64,000 nt of DNA, taken from Fulvivirga ligni. Its GTDB lineage: Bacteria; Bacteroidota; Bacteroidia; Cytophagales; Cyclobacteriaceae. Within the stretch, counting starts at the first letter, position 1. Each line of letters opens with the position of its first letter. Below, in pieces: positions 17,242-27,442 of this stretch. The stretch lies in assembly GCF_021389935.1 (NCBI RefSeq), contig NZ_CP089979.1:477001-541000 (forward strand). The letters are read 5' to 3'. The notes under the pieces are model-generated. The model searched no databases, was not told where the DNA came from, and worked only from the letters and a program-made list of their open reading frames with translations. A program made the position numbers and the translations under genes.

Positions 17242-19815
17242 TTGCTACATCCTAAGATCCCATTTTTTGCATGTATTACTTTACTTTCTTTTTTAGCAGG
17301 CTGTTCTGCTGAGAGAAATAATGTAATCAGCAAAACTTATCATAATACCACTGCCCGCTATAACGCATATTTCTATGCCAAAAATGACATTCGTGAAGTA
17401 AAAGACATTGTTAGGGGCACTTATGACAATGACTATAATAGGGTGTTAAAGATTTACCCGGAGATAGATTCGGTATTAGCAGACTCCTATAAAGAACAGA
17501 TTGAAGATTGTATCAAGAAGTCATCCCTGGTGGTGCAGAGACATAAAAATAGCAAATGGGTAGATGATAGCTATGTGCTTATAGGCCTTGCTCGTTTCTA
17601 CAGTCTGGATTACGTAAATGCTATTGAAACATTTAAATATGTAAATACTAAAAGTGAAGACGATAATACCAGACACCTGGCCTTAGCTCACTTACACCGT
17701 ACTTTTACTGATTATGAAGAATATAATAACGCCATAGCAGTATCTGATTATTTAAAAAAGGAAAAGATAAATAAGGAGAGCGCGAAGGTTTTATATCTTA
17801 ACCAAGCTCATTATTACCAGGTACAAGGCGACTTGGATAATATGGTCAGGAACTTAGTAAAAGCAGCCCCTTTACTAAAAAAATCAGATGGCAAAGGCCG
17901 TATTTATTTCATAATTGGCCAAATCTATCAAGATCTTGGCTTTGATTCTGAAGCCTATAACTACTATAAAAAGTGTATAGCTAGTAATCCAGAGTATGAG
18001 CTAGATTTTTACGCTCGCCTATATATGGCTCAGGTTACTGAACTCGGCAAATCAAGTGATCTTCGTGCCGCCCGAAAGCATTTCAAAAAACTACTATCTG
18101 ACAGAAAGAATAAAGAATTTAAAGACAAAATCTACTATGAAATGGCTGAGTTTGAGCTCAGACAAGGAAATATTGATGGAGCCCTAGATTATTTGAAGTC
18201 ATCTGTGGCATCAAGCACTGACAATAACCGCCAAAAAGGCCAATCATACTTGCGAATTGGGCAAATTGAGTATGATAGTTTGGCCCAGTACGAGCTTGCC
18301 AAGCTATACTATGACAGCGCCGTAAAAGCCTTACCTACGGATTTTGAGAACTATGAAAAAATTAAGCAAAGACAAGAAGTGCTTGCTGATTTTGTCACTC
18401 AAATTAATACCATCCAACTTCAAGATAGTCTTTTGGAGTTAGCATCATTAGATTCCGTCTCTATCATGAATAGGATTGATGACTATCTAGCACAAGAAGC
18501 AGAGAAGAAAAAGAAAGAGGAAAAAAGGCAAGAACAAGCCCAGAAGAGAAGACAATTTGACCTCAGGAATAGCGACAGTGGTATTGGAGCCACTAGCTGG
18601 TATTTTGGTAATCCATCGGCTGTAGCTATGGGGCAAACTGAATTTCAGCGCATTTGGGGTGATAGAGCTCTGGAAGATAATTGGAGGCTTAGCTCAGTAC
18701 AAAGTGGTGCAGTACCTCAAGATGCACCTTCAGATGTAGCCACCAATGTAGACATTGTAGATGGCGTACCTGAAGAGGGTTTGGTTCAAGATGCTCCAGC
18801 TGAAAATCGAGCCGCACAGATGTATTCTCAAATTCCTTTTTCCGAAGAAGCAAAAGGCATGGCTTTAGGTAAAATTGAAGAAGCTTATTACAAATTAGGA
18901 AACATTTATTATTTCAATTTAGAAGAGCTGAAAAATGCTTCAGAAACATTTGATAAGCTTTTAACCCGATTCCCAGAATCCACGAATGAGCCCGAGGTAC
19001 TTTATCAAATGTATCTCATTGGTAAAGAACTAGGCACAGATACTGAAAAGTATAAAAATGAGCTGCTCACAAAGTATCCTAATACAACATATGCTAAGCT
19101 CATTGCTAACCCGAATTACACGGAGGAAAGCACCGCCGCAAATGAACAGCTTAAGATTGTGTATAAAGATGCTTATGCATTATTCAGAGAAGGCGATTAT
19201 GCCGCCTCCAACAACATGATTGATTCAGCTTTGAATAAGTTTCCAGAAACCGTATTTACCCCAAGATTAAGACTCCTAAAAATTCTTATCGTAGGGAAAA
19301 CAGAGAACATCAATCTGTATCAATATCAGTTATCAGAATTCATAAAGAAAAACCCAGATAGCGACATTACTCCTTATGCACAAGAATTATTAGATGCTTC
19401 AAAAAATTTCCAAAAGAAACAGCAGCGCCTATTAGGCACTAAGTATGTAGAATATTTCGAACAGGAGCACTATTTCATTTTTGTCTATGAATCAGGCAAA
19501 GGTTTAGCTGATGAGCTTTCTAGCCAGGTTGAAGCCTATAATGATAATCAGTACACCGAGTCAGAATTAAAAACCAGCAATCTAATTTTAGATGATAGGT
19601 ATGATATGGTTATGGTAGCCGGGTTCACTGGAAAAGTAGACGCTCAAAAATATTATAACCAGTTTATTAAGAACAAGGTTATATTCGAAGATAGTAAGAA
19701 CTCAAAATTCTATAAATTTGTAATTACTAAGGACAATTTCAACATTTTTTATCAGAGTAAAGACTTAGATGCCTATCTAGGGTTTTTTAATAAATATTAT
19801 ACCAATGGACTTTAA
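17242..19815 (+). CDS. SprE/PorW-type TPR lipoprotein of the type IX secretion system
   Basis: Outer membrane-associated lipoprotein of 857 residues, needed in related bacteria for T9SS export and gliding. The lipobox LAGC puts the lipidated Cys at residue 21. The N-terminal motif SKTYHNTTARYNAYFYAK is characteristic of SprE/PorW, followed by TPR arrays (residues about 70-400 and 540-720) and a low-complexity KKKKEEKRQEQAQKRRQ stretch near 415-435. The start codon is TTG: an in-frame stop lies only two codons upstream and no ATG precedes the signal peptide. It overlaps the PBP1A start by 11 bases. The rest of the T9SS core is 4 kb away. Confidence 0.85.
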   Translation: MLHPKIPFFACITLLSFLAGCSAERNNVISKTYHNTTARYNAYFYAKNDIREVKDIVRGTYDNDYNRVLKIYPEIDSVLADSYKEQIEDCIKKSSLVVQRHKNSKWVDDSYVLIGLARFYSLDYVNAIETFKYVNTKSEDDNTRHLALAHLHRTFTDYEEYNNAIAVSDYLKKEKINKESAKVLYLNQAHYYQVQGDLDNMVRNLVKAAPLLKKSDGKGRIYFIIGQIYQDLGFDSEAYNYYKKCIASNPEYELDFYARLYMAQVTELGKSSDLRAARKHFKKLLSDRKNKEFKDKIYYEMAEFELRQGNIDGALDYLKSSVASSTDNNRQKGQSYLRIGQIEYDSLAQYELAKLYYDSAVKALPTDFENYEKIKQRQEVLADFVTQINTIQLQDSLLELASLDSVSIMNRIDDYLAQEAEKKKKEEKRQEQAQKRRQFDLRNSDSGIGATSWYFGNPSAVAMGQTEFQRIWGDRALEDNWRLSSVQSGAVPQDAPSDVATNVDIVDGVPEEGLVQDAPAENRAAQMYSQIPFSEEAKGMALGKIEEAYYKLGNIYYFNLEELKNASETFDKLLTRFPESTNEPEVLYQMYLIGKELGTDTEKYKNELLTKYPNTTYAKLIANPNYTEESTAANEQLKIVYKDAYALFREGDYAASNNMIDSALNKFPETVFTPRLRLLKILIVGKTENINLYQYQLSEFIKKNPDSDITPYAQELLDASKNFQKKQQRLLGTKYVEYFEQEHYFIFVYESGKGLADELSSQVEAYNDNQYTESELKTSNLILDDRYDMVMVAGFTGKVDAQKYYNQFIKNKVIFEDSKNSKFYKFVITKDNFNIFYQSKDLDAYLGFFNKYYTNGL

Positions 19816-22135
19816 AAGCTTTTTAAAAAAGGCCAATGAGAAATCCAGCAAAAAAACAAAGGGATTTAAAATAGCCATTATCTCCTTGTGGGTTTTCTTT
19901 TTCATAATGGTAGTGATTGTTCCTACCTACATTATTACAGTTAGTAATGATTTTATGGGGCTATATGGCGGCATGCCAAGTATTAGGGCTATGGAAAACC
20001 CTGAAAACGATCTTTCTTCAGATCTACTATCAGCGGATGAAGTTTCTTTAGGAAGATACTCTAGATACAACAGAAGCCAGGTAACATTTGATCAGCTATC
20101 CCCGGCATTGGTCAACACATTGTTATCCTCAGAAGACCATAGATTTTATAAGCACCCCGGCATTGATCTTACTGGATTAATGAGAGCCGTAGTTGGAAAA
20201 TTAACATTAAACTACGCTGGTGGTGGTAGTACCATAACCATGCAGCTCGCTGAGAACCTTTTTAATACTATGACTGAAAATGAAGGATCTCTCTACAAAG
20301 TAGGTGGTTTGAGAGAAATCATTATCAAAACAAAAGAGTGGATTATTGCGGTACAGTTGGAGCGAAACTTTACCAAAGAGGAAATTATGGCCATGTATTT
20401 TAATACTGTGTCATTCGGTAGTTTATCTTTTGGTATAAAAGCAGCCGCTGAAACCTTCTTTTCCAAACAGCCTAGTGAGCTAACTTATTCAGAATCGGCA
20501 GTACTAGTAGGTTTGCTTCAGGGAACTTACGCTTTTAGCCCCATTTACAATTATGACAACTCTCTGAGTAAACGGAATCAGGTATTAGGTAAGATATATC
20601 GTCACGGTCATATTTCAAAAATAGAATTAGATACTCTGAGAGAGAAACCCATTAATACAGAAAATTATAATGTAGCCAATCAAAATACGGGGATAGCCCC
20701 CTACTTCCGTAAAGTCATTAGACCTTATCTTTTGAAATGGTGTAAGGAAAATAATTATGACTTATACGAAGATGGTCTGAAAATTTATACTACCCTTGAT
20801 AGTCGGATGCAGAAATATGCCGAACAAGCAGTATCTGAGCACATGAGTGAACTGCAGAAACTATTTGATGATCACTGGAAGGGAAGAAACCCGTGGGTTA
20901 ATAGCCAGGGTGAAATTCCAAACTTCGTAGAAAAGACATTCAAAAGAAAATCTCCTTACTATGACCAACTTGTAAAGCGTTATGGTAAAGATTCAGACAG
21001 CTTAAATATTGCCATGAATCTGAAGAAAAAAATGACAGTGTTCAGCTGGCAGGGAGAAATCGATACAGTAATGAGTTCACTTGATTCTGTGAACTACTAT
21101 GAAAGATTTTTAAATACTGGTATGATGTCAATGAATCCTCATACCGGGCATATAAAGGCCTGGGTAGGAGGAATAGATCATAAATACTTTAAGTATGATC
21201 ACGTGCAGCAAGGTAAGAGACAGCCTGGCTCTACCTTCAAACCATTTGTTTACGGTACAGCAATAGAGCAAGGATATCCTCCATGTTATGAGGTGCCAGA
21301 TGTAATGGTGACTTTTGATTTACCAGAAGGAGGCACCTGGACTACCCCTAATGCTGATGGAACATATGGAACCGGTGAAAAAATGACTATTCGACAAGGA
21401 ATGGCCCGATCGATCAACACGATCACTTCTCACATGATGAAAGTGGTTGGCCCTAAGAACGTAGTTGATTTTGCTCATAGAGTGGGTATAACCAGTAAAC
21501 TCGATGCTGTTCCTTCATTATGTCTTGGTGTAAGTGATGTCACAGTCTTTGAGCTTGTAGGTGCATACAGCACATACGCCAATAAAGGCATCTATACAGA
21601 ACCTTACTTCATTACAAAAATTGAAGACAAAAATGGTAACGTGATCGAAAACTTTGTACCTAAGACGCGACAAGCCATCAGTCAGCAGACAGCCTACAAA
21701 ATGATATATATGCTTCGCGGCGGTGTTGAAGAGCGGGACGGAACCTCTGTGGGGATCAATCGTGAGTTAAAAATCAATAACGAAGTTGGCGGTAAAACAG
21801 GAACTACAAATAATGCATCAGACGGTTGGTACATGGGCGTGACCAATGACCTTGTAACTGGAGTTTGGGTAGGTGGTGATGAAAGAAGTATTCACTTTAG
21901 AAACTGGTATTATGGTCAAGGGGCAAAAACTGCTCGTCCTATTTGGGAGAAATACATGCTGAAGGTTTATGAAGACGAAACCCTTGACGTGAAAAAAGGA
22001 CCATTCGAAAGACCTCCTGGTGGCATTGACGTTAACCTTGATTGTAGTAGATACAATCAAACTAACCCTTCTGACTCAACAGCAGTAGAGGAAATAAGAG
22101 AGGATGACATGTGGAAAGATGATGATTTTAATTAG
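19805..22135 (+). CDS. Penicillin-binding protein 1A (bifunctional transglycosylase/transpeptidase)
   Basis: Class A PBP that polymerises and crosslinks peptidoglycan. One N-terminal membrane helix (residues about 22-45) is followed by a GT51 domain with LLSSEDHRFYKHPGID and GGSTITMQLAENLF, then a transpeptidase domain with the SxxK nucleophile in PGSTFKPF, SIN in ARSINTIT and KTG in GGKTGTTNNASDGW. In the GT51 motif Met replaces the more usual Gln of STITQQL. Length is 776 residues. The start overlaps the sprE/porW stop by 11 bases and uvrC begins 3 bases after its stop, so the three genes form one transcription unit. Confidence 0.95.
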   Translation: MDFKSFLKKANEKSSKKTKGFKIAIISLWVFFFIMVVIVPTYIITVSNDFMGLYGGMPSIRAMENPENDLSSDLLSADEVSLGRYSRYNRSQVTFDQLSPALVNTLLSSEDHRFYKHPGIDLTGLMRAVVGKLTLNYAGGGSTITMQLAENLFNTMTENEGSLYKVGGLREIIIKTKEWIIAVQLERNFTKEEIMAMYFNTVSFGSLSFGIKAAAETFFSKQPSELTYSESAVLVGLLQGTYAFSPIYNYDNSLSKRNQVLGKIYRHGHISKIELDTLREKPINTENYNVANQNTGIAPYFRKVIRPYLLKWCKENNYDLYEDGLKIYTTLDSRMQKYAEQAVSEHMSELQKLFDDHWKGRNPWVNSQGEIPNFVEKTFKRKSPYYDQLVKRYGKDSDSLNIAMNLKKKMTVFSWQGEIDTVMSSLDSVNYYERFLNTGMMSMNPHTGHIKAWVGGIDHKYFKYDHVQQGKRQPGSTFKPFVYGTAIEQGYPPCYEVPDVMVTFDLPEGGTWTTPNADGTYGTGEKMTIRQGMARSINTITSHMMKVVGPKNVVDFAHRVGITSKLDAVPSLCLGVSDVTVFELVGAYSTYANKGIYTEPYFITKIEDKNGNVIENFVPKTRQAISQQTAYKMIYMLRGGVEERDGTSVGINRELKINNEVGGKTGTTNNASDGWYMGVTNDLVTGVWVGGDERSIHFRNWYYGQGAKTARPIWEKYMLKVYEDETLDVKKGPFERPPGGIDVNLDCSRYNQTNPSDSTAVEEIREDDMWKDDDFN

Positions 22136-22138
22136 TGG

Positions 22139-23935
22139 ATGCAAATACCAAAATTAACGGTTGATCAACGAAGTATGCTCCCTAATGAACCGGGAGTATA
22201 CAAATTTTATAATAAAGAAGATAAATTAATTTATGTTGGAAAGGCCAAAAGTTTAAGAAAACGAGTTGGCAGCTATTTCACCAAATCGCATCAACTAAAT
22301 AGAAAAACGCGCAAACTCATATCAGAGATTGTAGCCATTGCCTATACCATAGCCAATACCGAACTTGATGCACTTCTTCTGGAGAACAACCTGATCAAGG
22401 AGAATCAACCTAAATACAACATCCTTTTAAAGGATGATAAAACCTTTCCGTACATCTGTATAATTAATGAAAGGTTTCCTCGCATCATTTCCACAAGAAA
22501 ATTCGATCCCACTTTCGGTGAATATTTTGGCCCGTTTTCTAGCGTAGTTGCCATGAAAAATGTGTTAGAGCTTATTAGAAAGCTTTACACCATCAGAACC
22601 TGCAAGCTTAACCTGACACCAAAAAACATTAATCAGAATAAGTTCAAGGTTTGTCTGGAATATCATATTGGCAATTGCAAAGGACCTTGTGAAAACTTTC
22701 AATCTGAAGAGGATTATAATCAGGAAATAGAACAAGCCAGACATATACTAAAAGGTAATCTTGGCGTAGTAAAGACCTATTTTAAAGATAATATGTCCGT
22801 TGCTGCTTCAAAACTCGAATTTGAAAACGCTCAATTATTTAAGGATAAATTAGGCCTCCTGGAAAAATTCCAGATTAAGTCTACCGTAGTTAATCCAAAA
22901 TTATCAGAGCTAGATGTTTTCACAATTGTTACCGAAAAACAAACGGCCTTTGTGAATTATATGCAAGTGAATAATGGTGCAATCACTCTTGCTAAAACCG
23001 TAGAGATCAAAAAGAAACTAGATGAAACCAATGATGAGGTTCTTAGGCTTGTTGCGGTTGAGTTAAGAGATCAGCACAGTAGTAATCATAAAGAAGTTAT
23101 TTCTAACGAGGAGCTAGATCTGGGAGAAGGAATAATAAACACCGTGCCTAAAATTGGTGATAAGAAAAAACTGCTAGACTTATCACTAAAAAATGCTCTA
23201 GAGTACAAAAAAGAAAAGCTCACTTACTCAGGGAAGAAAAAGAAGAACGAAGTATTAGTCCAGATGAAAATGGACTTGAAACTCACGGAGATACCAGAGC
23301 ATATTGAATGTTTTGATAACAGTAACTTACAAGGCACAAACCCTGTGGCTTCAATGGTGTGTTTCAAAGATGGGAAACCATCAAAGAAAGACTATAGGCA
23401 TTTCAACATTAAAACAGTAGTTGGCCCAGATGACTTCGCATCAATGAATGAGATAGTTCACAGAAGATATCAGCGGCTTTTGAATGAAAACGCACCACTT
23501 CCACAACTTATAGTAATCGATGGAGGTAAAGGCCAATTAAGCAGCGCATGTGATGCTCTTAAAGGTCTGGATCTATATGGGAAGATACCTATTGTCGGAA
23601 TTGCCAAAAGACTAGAAGAAATCTATTATCCCGAAGACAGCATACCGGTTCATATAAGCAAAAAGTCCCCGTCACTATTGCTTCTTCAAAGAATACGAGA
23701 TGAAGCACATAGATTCGCCATTACCTTTCATAGAAATAAAAGGAGCAGTGCAACATTTAACACAGAACTTGAAAGCATTCCAGGCATTGGCAAAAACACT
23801 ACAGACAAACTGCTTCTTACTTTCAAGTCCACCACAAAAGTAAGATCAGCAACCTTAGAAGAACTCATTGATGTGGTAGGTACACAAAAAGCCCAAACAG
23901 TATATAATTACTTTAAACAAAAAAAGGCTCAGTAA
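22139..23935 (+). CDS. uvrC: Excinuclease ABC subunit C
   Basis: Nuclease of nucleotide excision repair making both incisions around a lesion. The N-terminal GIY-YIG domain reads PGVYKFYNKEDKLIYVGKAK; a UVR-like helix lies near residue 210; the C-terminal RNase H-like nuclease shows ECFDNSNLQGTNPVASMV and VIDGGKGQL; and the helix-hairpin-helix is ESIPGIGKNTTDKLL. 598 residues is a normal length. Its stop codon lies within a bidirectional terminator shared with the convergent gldN. Confidence 0.97.
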   Translation: MQIPKLTVDQRSMLPNEPGVYKFYNKEDKLIYVGKAKSLRKRVGSYFTKSHQLNRKTRKLISEIVAIAYTIANTELDALLLENNLIKENQPKYNILLKDDKTFPYICIINERFPRIISTRKFDPTFGEYFGPFSSVVAMKNVLELIRKLYTIRTCKLNLTPKNINQNKFKVCLEYHIGNCKGPCENFQSEEDYNQEIEQARHILKGNLGVVKTYFKDNMSVAASKLEFENAQLFKDKLGLLEKFQIKSTVVNPKLSELDVFTIVTEKQTAFVNYMQVNNGAITLAKTVEIKKKLDETNDEVLRLVAVELRDQHSSNHKEVISNEELDLGEGIINTVPKIGDKKKLLDLSLKNALEYKKEKLTYSGKKKKNEVLVQMKMDLKLTEIPEHIECFDNSNLQGTNPVASMVCFKDGKPSKKDYRHFNIKTVVGPDDFASMNEIVHRRYQRLLNENAPLPQLIVIDGGKGQLSSACDALKGLDLYGKIPIVGIAKRLEEIYYPEDSIPVHISKKSPSLLLLQRIRDEAHRFAITFHRNKRSSATFNTELESIPGIGKNTTDKLLLTFKSTTKVRSATLEELIDVVGTQKAQTVYNYFKQKKAQ

Positions 23936-23950
23936 ACTGAGCCTTTCTTG
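23923..23950. terminator. Bidirectional terminator between uvrC and gldN
   Basis: A perfect inverted repeat AAAGGCTCAGT (23923-23933) and ACTGAGCCTTT (23936-23946), flanked by A-run on the left and T-rich sequence on the right. The uvrC stop TAA (23933-23935) falls in the loop, and it serves both convergent transcription units. Confidence 0.85.
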
Positions 23951-23967
23951 CTTGATATGTTAACCTA

Positions 23968-24876
23968 TTAGTATTCCCAAAGGTTATGTTCTTTTTCCAT
24001 AAGTTCCATTTCCCACCATTCCGATGCCATAACAGCTTCCATTCTGTTTTTGTACATATCAACGATTGGATCGTCATCAGGATTTTCAAATTTGAATAAT
24101 GTAGATCTGAATTCTCTTAGCTCAAAAGCATCAGCAAAATTCTTATTCTCAGCACTATTGTATCTGTTAATCCAGATAGCACTTTCAGGGTGATCTTTAA
24201 ATAACTTATGTAAGTCTTTGTATTTCAAAACAACTAGTGGTAATTCAACACCATCCAGAGTGTAAGATCCTGGAATGATTAATTGAATACTCTGTGGCTT
24301 GTAGTATAGTCTTGATCTTCTCTTGTCAAAAATCATATCCTCCATTAATCTCATAATGGTAATCTGACGAGGCAAGAAAAGAATAGCATCACCTACGCCG
24401 GGAGTTTCTTCCCAATCATCCGGTGAATCTGACGGAATCGAAGTCACCTCATCAAATATAGCAGAGTAAACTTTCCCATTATACTTCACTTGGTCTCCTT
24501 CGTAATATTCAACTCCAGCTTCCCACGGAGCTATTTCTAAACCAGGTTGGTAAACAAGTCTTTGCATGAACTCATCCTTGCCCATTTTGCTGGTAAGAGA
24601 ATCATTTGTATAAAGATCAACCAACTCGCCTGATTTAATAGCATCCAAAATAAAACCTGTGATCTCGCCACCACGAGCAAAGAATCCTTTATTTTGTTTC
24701 TCTTGTAAATCAATTGTTCTCCAAACCCTTCTCTTGAACAAATGTTCGTACCTAGCTATTGGTTCAATAGAGTTGGGATTGTATTGCTCTAGCTCACTTA
24801 ACTGAGCGAATGCGGGTACAGCCAACAACCCTATCAAGACAATTAAAATGTATTTCTTAAAATTTAACATGTTCAC
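23968..24876 (-). CDS. gldN: Gliding motility/T9SS protein GldN
   Basis: Periplasmic partner of GldK forming the outer ring of the type IX secretion system. A signal peptide (to AFAQ, residue 25) is followed by the GldN core, recognisable from RRVWRTIDLQEKQNKGFF, ARGGEITGFILDAIKSGEL and the C-terminal KNRMEAVMASEWWEMELMEKE. Residues 116-157 are an apparent insertion, APWEAGVEYYEGDQVKYNG and following, that resembles a type 3 chitin-binding (CBM5/12) module with spaced W, Y, GD, Y, Y and W. It is last in the order porP-gldK-gldL-gldM-gldN, 15 bases after gldM. Confidence 0.93.
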   Translation of the reverse strand: MNMLNFKKYILIVLIGLLAVPAFAQLSELEQYNPNSIEPIARYEHLFKRRVWRTIDLQEKQNKGFFARGGEITGFILDAIKSGELVDLYTNDSLTSKMGKDEFMQRLVYQPGLEIAPWEAGVEYYEGDQVKYNGKVYSAIFDEVTSIPSDSPDDWEETPGVGDAILFLPRQITIMRLMEDMIFDKRRSRLYYKPQSIQLIIPGSYTLDGVELPLVVLKYKDLHKLFKDHPESAIWINRYNSAENKNFADAFELREFRSTLFKFENPDDDPIVDMYKNRMEAVMASEWWEMELMEKEHNLWEY

Positions 24877-24891
24877 AACCTGTCTAATTCG

Positions 24892-26478
24892 TTATTTAAT
24901 TGGAATACTGTAGATGGTGTTAGCAGGTTTTACCTTCTCATTTCCACCTTGGTATGTTCTTCTGCTAACGTCTTCTATTTTTATAATCAAGTTATCACCA
25001 GCTCTAAAAAGGCTTCTCCAAGCTCTTAAATCTATATTCTCAGAAGTGAAATCTTCAGCTTTAATTTGTCTTCCAGAACGAGCTAATTTAACACTCACTT
25101 TTCTTACTCTATAACGTGCATCATTCGGCACTTCTCTTGCGAAGTTCTCCTCAGCTTCAGCACCAACTTTCACAGTAGTTAAAGCAGCTGCGCTAACACC
25201 GTTTTCGAAATCAACTGGTCTGTTTCTAGAAGTAATCTCGATTGTTGGAGGTGGAACCTTTTTAACATCAAACGTTTCAGTACCTAAAACATTGCCTGAG
25301 TTACTAACAGTTAATTTAACTTTGCTTCTTCCTTTAGGAATTACAGTAACCAAACCTGTTCTGCTTCCTTTTACAACAGAAGCTTCACTTGAACTAAAGC
25401 TAGGATTATAGCTGGTTCCTAATGCCGGAACCTGTATATCTAACTCATTTCCACAGTTCATATAAAGAGCTTGTAACGCTGCTGATCTTACCTGAATAAC
25501 TGGTTTCACCACATAGTACGTATGATTAATTTCATAAGTACTGTCGTTCAAGCTAATTTCAGCTTTAAATTTCTGCTCCGACATTAAAGTCTTTGGATCA
25601 TAACTAGATGCCTTAGCAGGGAATTTAATCTTTCCGTATTTGATACCGTTTTCATTAGTTTCAGATGGCACTTCTTTACCATTATACTTAAACGAAGGAT
25701 TCATACCTGAAGCTGCTGCAGTAATAAATAAGTCTGCTTCGAAATCAGCACCAGATGCTACAATATTTGAAGTAGGTCTAATCAATGGAACCACTTTATC
25801 AAATTCGATATCCTTTGCACCAACTTGCTCTGCTAAATCTTCCAAAGCTCTAGCTTCATAACCTAACAATTCTGTTTCAAGTTGGCTAATCGTTGCCATA
25901 CCCGCAGCCGTAGGAGTTTCAGCAAAGTAGTACTCCGCAAAAGCTTTCTTTGCTTGATTAGGATCACTCGCGGCTATAGGAATATCTTTAGCATCTTTGG
26001 CTAAAGGCTCAAATTTATCTCCAGTCATCGTGCTTAATTGCTTAGCATAATCATTAAGCATCTTTTGAAGCTTATCACCTTCACCATTTCTGATCATAAC
26101 GTTACCTACGCCTTCAGTGTCCTTAGTACCAACTAAGTTACCTTCTTCGTCTCTACCTCCAGTTTCTTCAACCATTCGGTCTCTTAGACCATCCATATAG
26201 GTTAAAGTTTCTTGAGTCATTTCACGTACCTTCTTGGCCTTATTCAGAACTACAACATCATTTCCCCTATCACCTTTTTTCTTAACTTCTCCAGTGATAG
26301 CAGTTAATGTTTTACCATTCTTTTCAGAAATCTGAGCTCCAGATTCCTTTAAGGTCTCATCTATAAACACAAACTTTTCGAGAACGGCACTACTTACGTT
26401 CAATGCTAACAATGCTGTTAACACCAGGTACATCATGCCGATCATCCTCTGTCTTGGGGTTTCTTTTCCGCCAGCCAT
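24892..26478 (-). CDS. gldM: T9SS motor/periplasmic protein GldM
   Basis: Inner-membrane protein whose single N-terminal helix combines with GldL as the proton-driven motor and whose long periplasmic part reaches the GldK/N ring. The N-terminus MAGGKETPRQRMIGMMYLVL with an arginine-bearing start to the helix is typical, as is LALNVSSAVLEKFVFI. The periplasmic region shows the Ig-like D2-D4 domains (strand-rich, residues about 225-528). Length is 528 residues. It starts 55 bases after gldL. Confidence 0.96.
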   Translation of the reverse strand: MAGGKETPRQRMIGMMYLVLTALLALNVSSAVLEKFVFIDETLKESGAQISEKNGKTLTAITGEVKKKGDRGNDVVVLNKAKKVREMTQETLTYMDGLRDRMVEETGGRDEEGNLVGTKDTEGVGNVMIRNGEGDKLQKMLNDYAKQLSTMTGDKFEPLAKDAKDIPIAASDPNQAKKAFAEYYFAETPTAAGMATISQLETELLGYEARALEDLAEQVGAKDIEFDKVVPLIRPTSNIVASGADFEADLFITAAASGMNPSFKYNGKEVPSETNENGIKYGKIKFPAKASSYDPKTLMSEQKFKAEISLNDSTYEINHTYYVVKPVIQVRSAALQALYMNCGNELDIQVPALGTSYNPSFSSSEASVVKGSRTGLVTVIPKGRSKVKLTVSNSGNVLGTETFDVKKVPPPTIEITSRNRPVDFENGVSAAALTTVKVGAEAEENFAREVPNDARYRVRKVSVKLARSGRQIKAEDFTSENIDLRAWRSLFRAGDNLIIKIEDVSRRTYQGGNEKVKPANTIYSIPIK

Positions 26479-26533
26479 ATTAGATTAATACTTTTAATGA
26501 ATAAATCATAAATAATTTCTTCGGGTATCCCTA

Positions 26534-27367
26534 TTAACCTTGTTTAGGGCTTCCACCTCTCATTGCAGTAAGCATGTTACCATACACTGAATTCAATGAA
26601 GTAAGGTTCGTAGTAAGCTTATCTAATTCGTTGGCAAAAGTTTTAGTTTTTTCACCAGCTTTAGTCATTCCTTCTAACGCACCAGCCATGTTAGTATAGA
26701 ACTTGTTCATAGCTTTCACGTGACTATCAGCATCTTTAAGCTCCATCTCATATACAGCGTTAAGAGCACTTAAGTTCTTAGTAACGTTTTGTACTTGAGT
26801 ATGGTATTCTTTAGAATCTTTAGTAGCATCAGCCATGGCAGTCATTGCCTGAGCTGTTGTAGCATAAGATTTATTCATTTCAGATAATGACTGAGATGCT
26901 GTTTTAACATTTTTCGCATAATCGTTAGTTGCAACAGCTGCATCAGCCAGGTTAGACATTTTAGATGCAGAATCAGCCATACTTCTCATTCCTTTGCCTA
27001 AAGAATCGATAAGCTCAGGACCGATTTTGGCTTTATCCATCATTTGGTCTAATTGCTGTGAAGCCGAAGGTCCAGCAGCAACCTGCTTGTTAGAAACTCT
27101 TGGAGCTACAGTAGGTCCTTCAAAGTCTTCCGCAAGCTCAGGATAAACTTTTGACCAATCTGGCTCTGCATGAGGGGGTTCAAATGCACTTAAAAAGAAT
27201 ATAACGGCTTCAGTGGTAAGACCGATCATCAACATAGCATCGGCACCTTTTAAATGTAAAATCTTGAACAAAGCACCTACAATAACTACGGCTGCACCAA
27301 TACCATATATTTTTGGCATTATTGTTTTATATAACAGTTCCGCAAATCCGCCTTTTTTTCTACTCAT
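26534..27367 (-). CDS. gldL: T9SS motor protein GldL
   Basis: Cytoplasmic-membrane stator of the T9SS/gliding motor. Two membrane helices at residues about 21-38 and 44-62, the second with Glu53 in GLTTEAVIFFLSAF, the residue implicated in proton transfer in homologues. The cytosolic tail (residues 90-277) is a set of coiled-coil repeats with a recurring LSxMNKxY/LSALNxVY-type pattern. 75 bases separate it from gldK upstream. Confidence 0.96.
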   Translation of the reverse strand: MSRKKGGFAELLYKTIMPKIYGIGAAVVIVGALFKILHLKGADAMLMIGLTTEAVIFFLSAFEPPHAEPDWSKVYPELAEDFEGPTVAPRVSNKQVAAGPSASQQLDQMMDKAKIGPELIDSLGKGMRSMADSASKMSNLADAAVATNDYAKNVKTASQSLSEMNKSYATTAQAMTAMADATKDSKEYHTQVQNVTKNLSALNAVYEMELKDADSHVKAMNKFYTNMAGALEGMTKAGEKTKTFANELDKLTTNLTSLNSVYGNMLTAMRGGSPKQG

Positions 27368-27442
27368 TGTCTTAAGGTTTTAATTTAATGAAAGTTAATT
27401 ATTGGGTTTGATAAAAAATAAAAAAATGAAAAAATATAAAGT

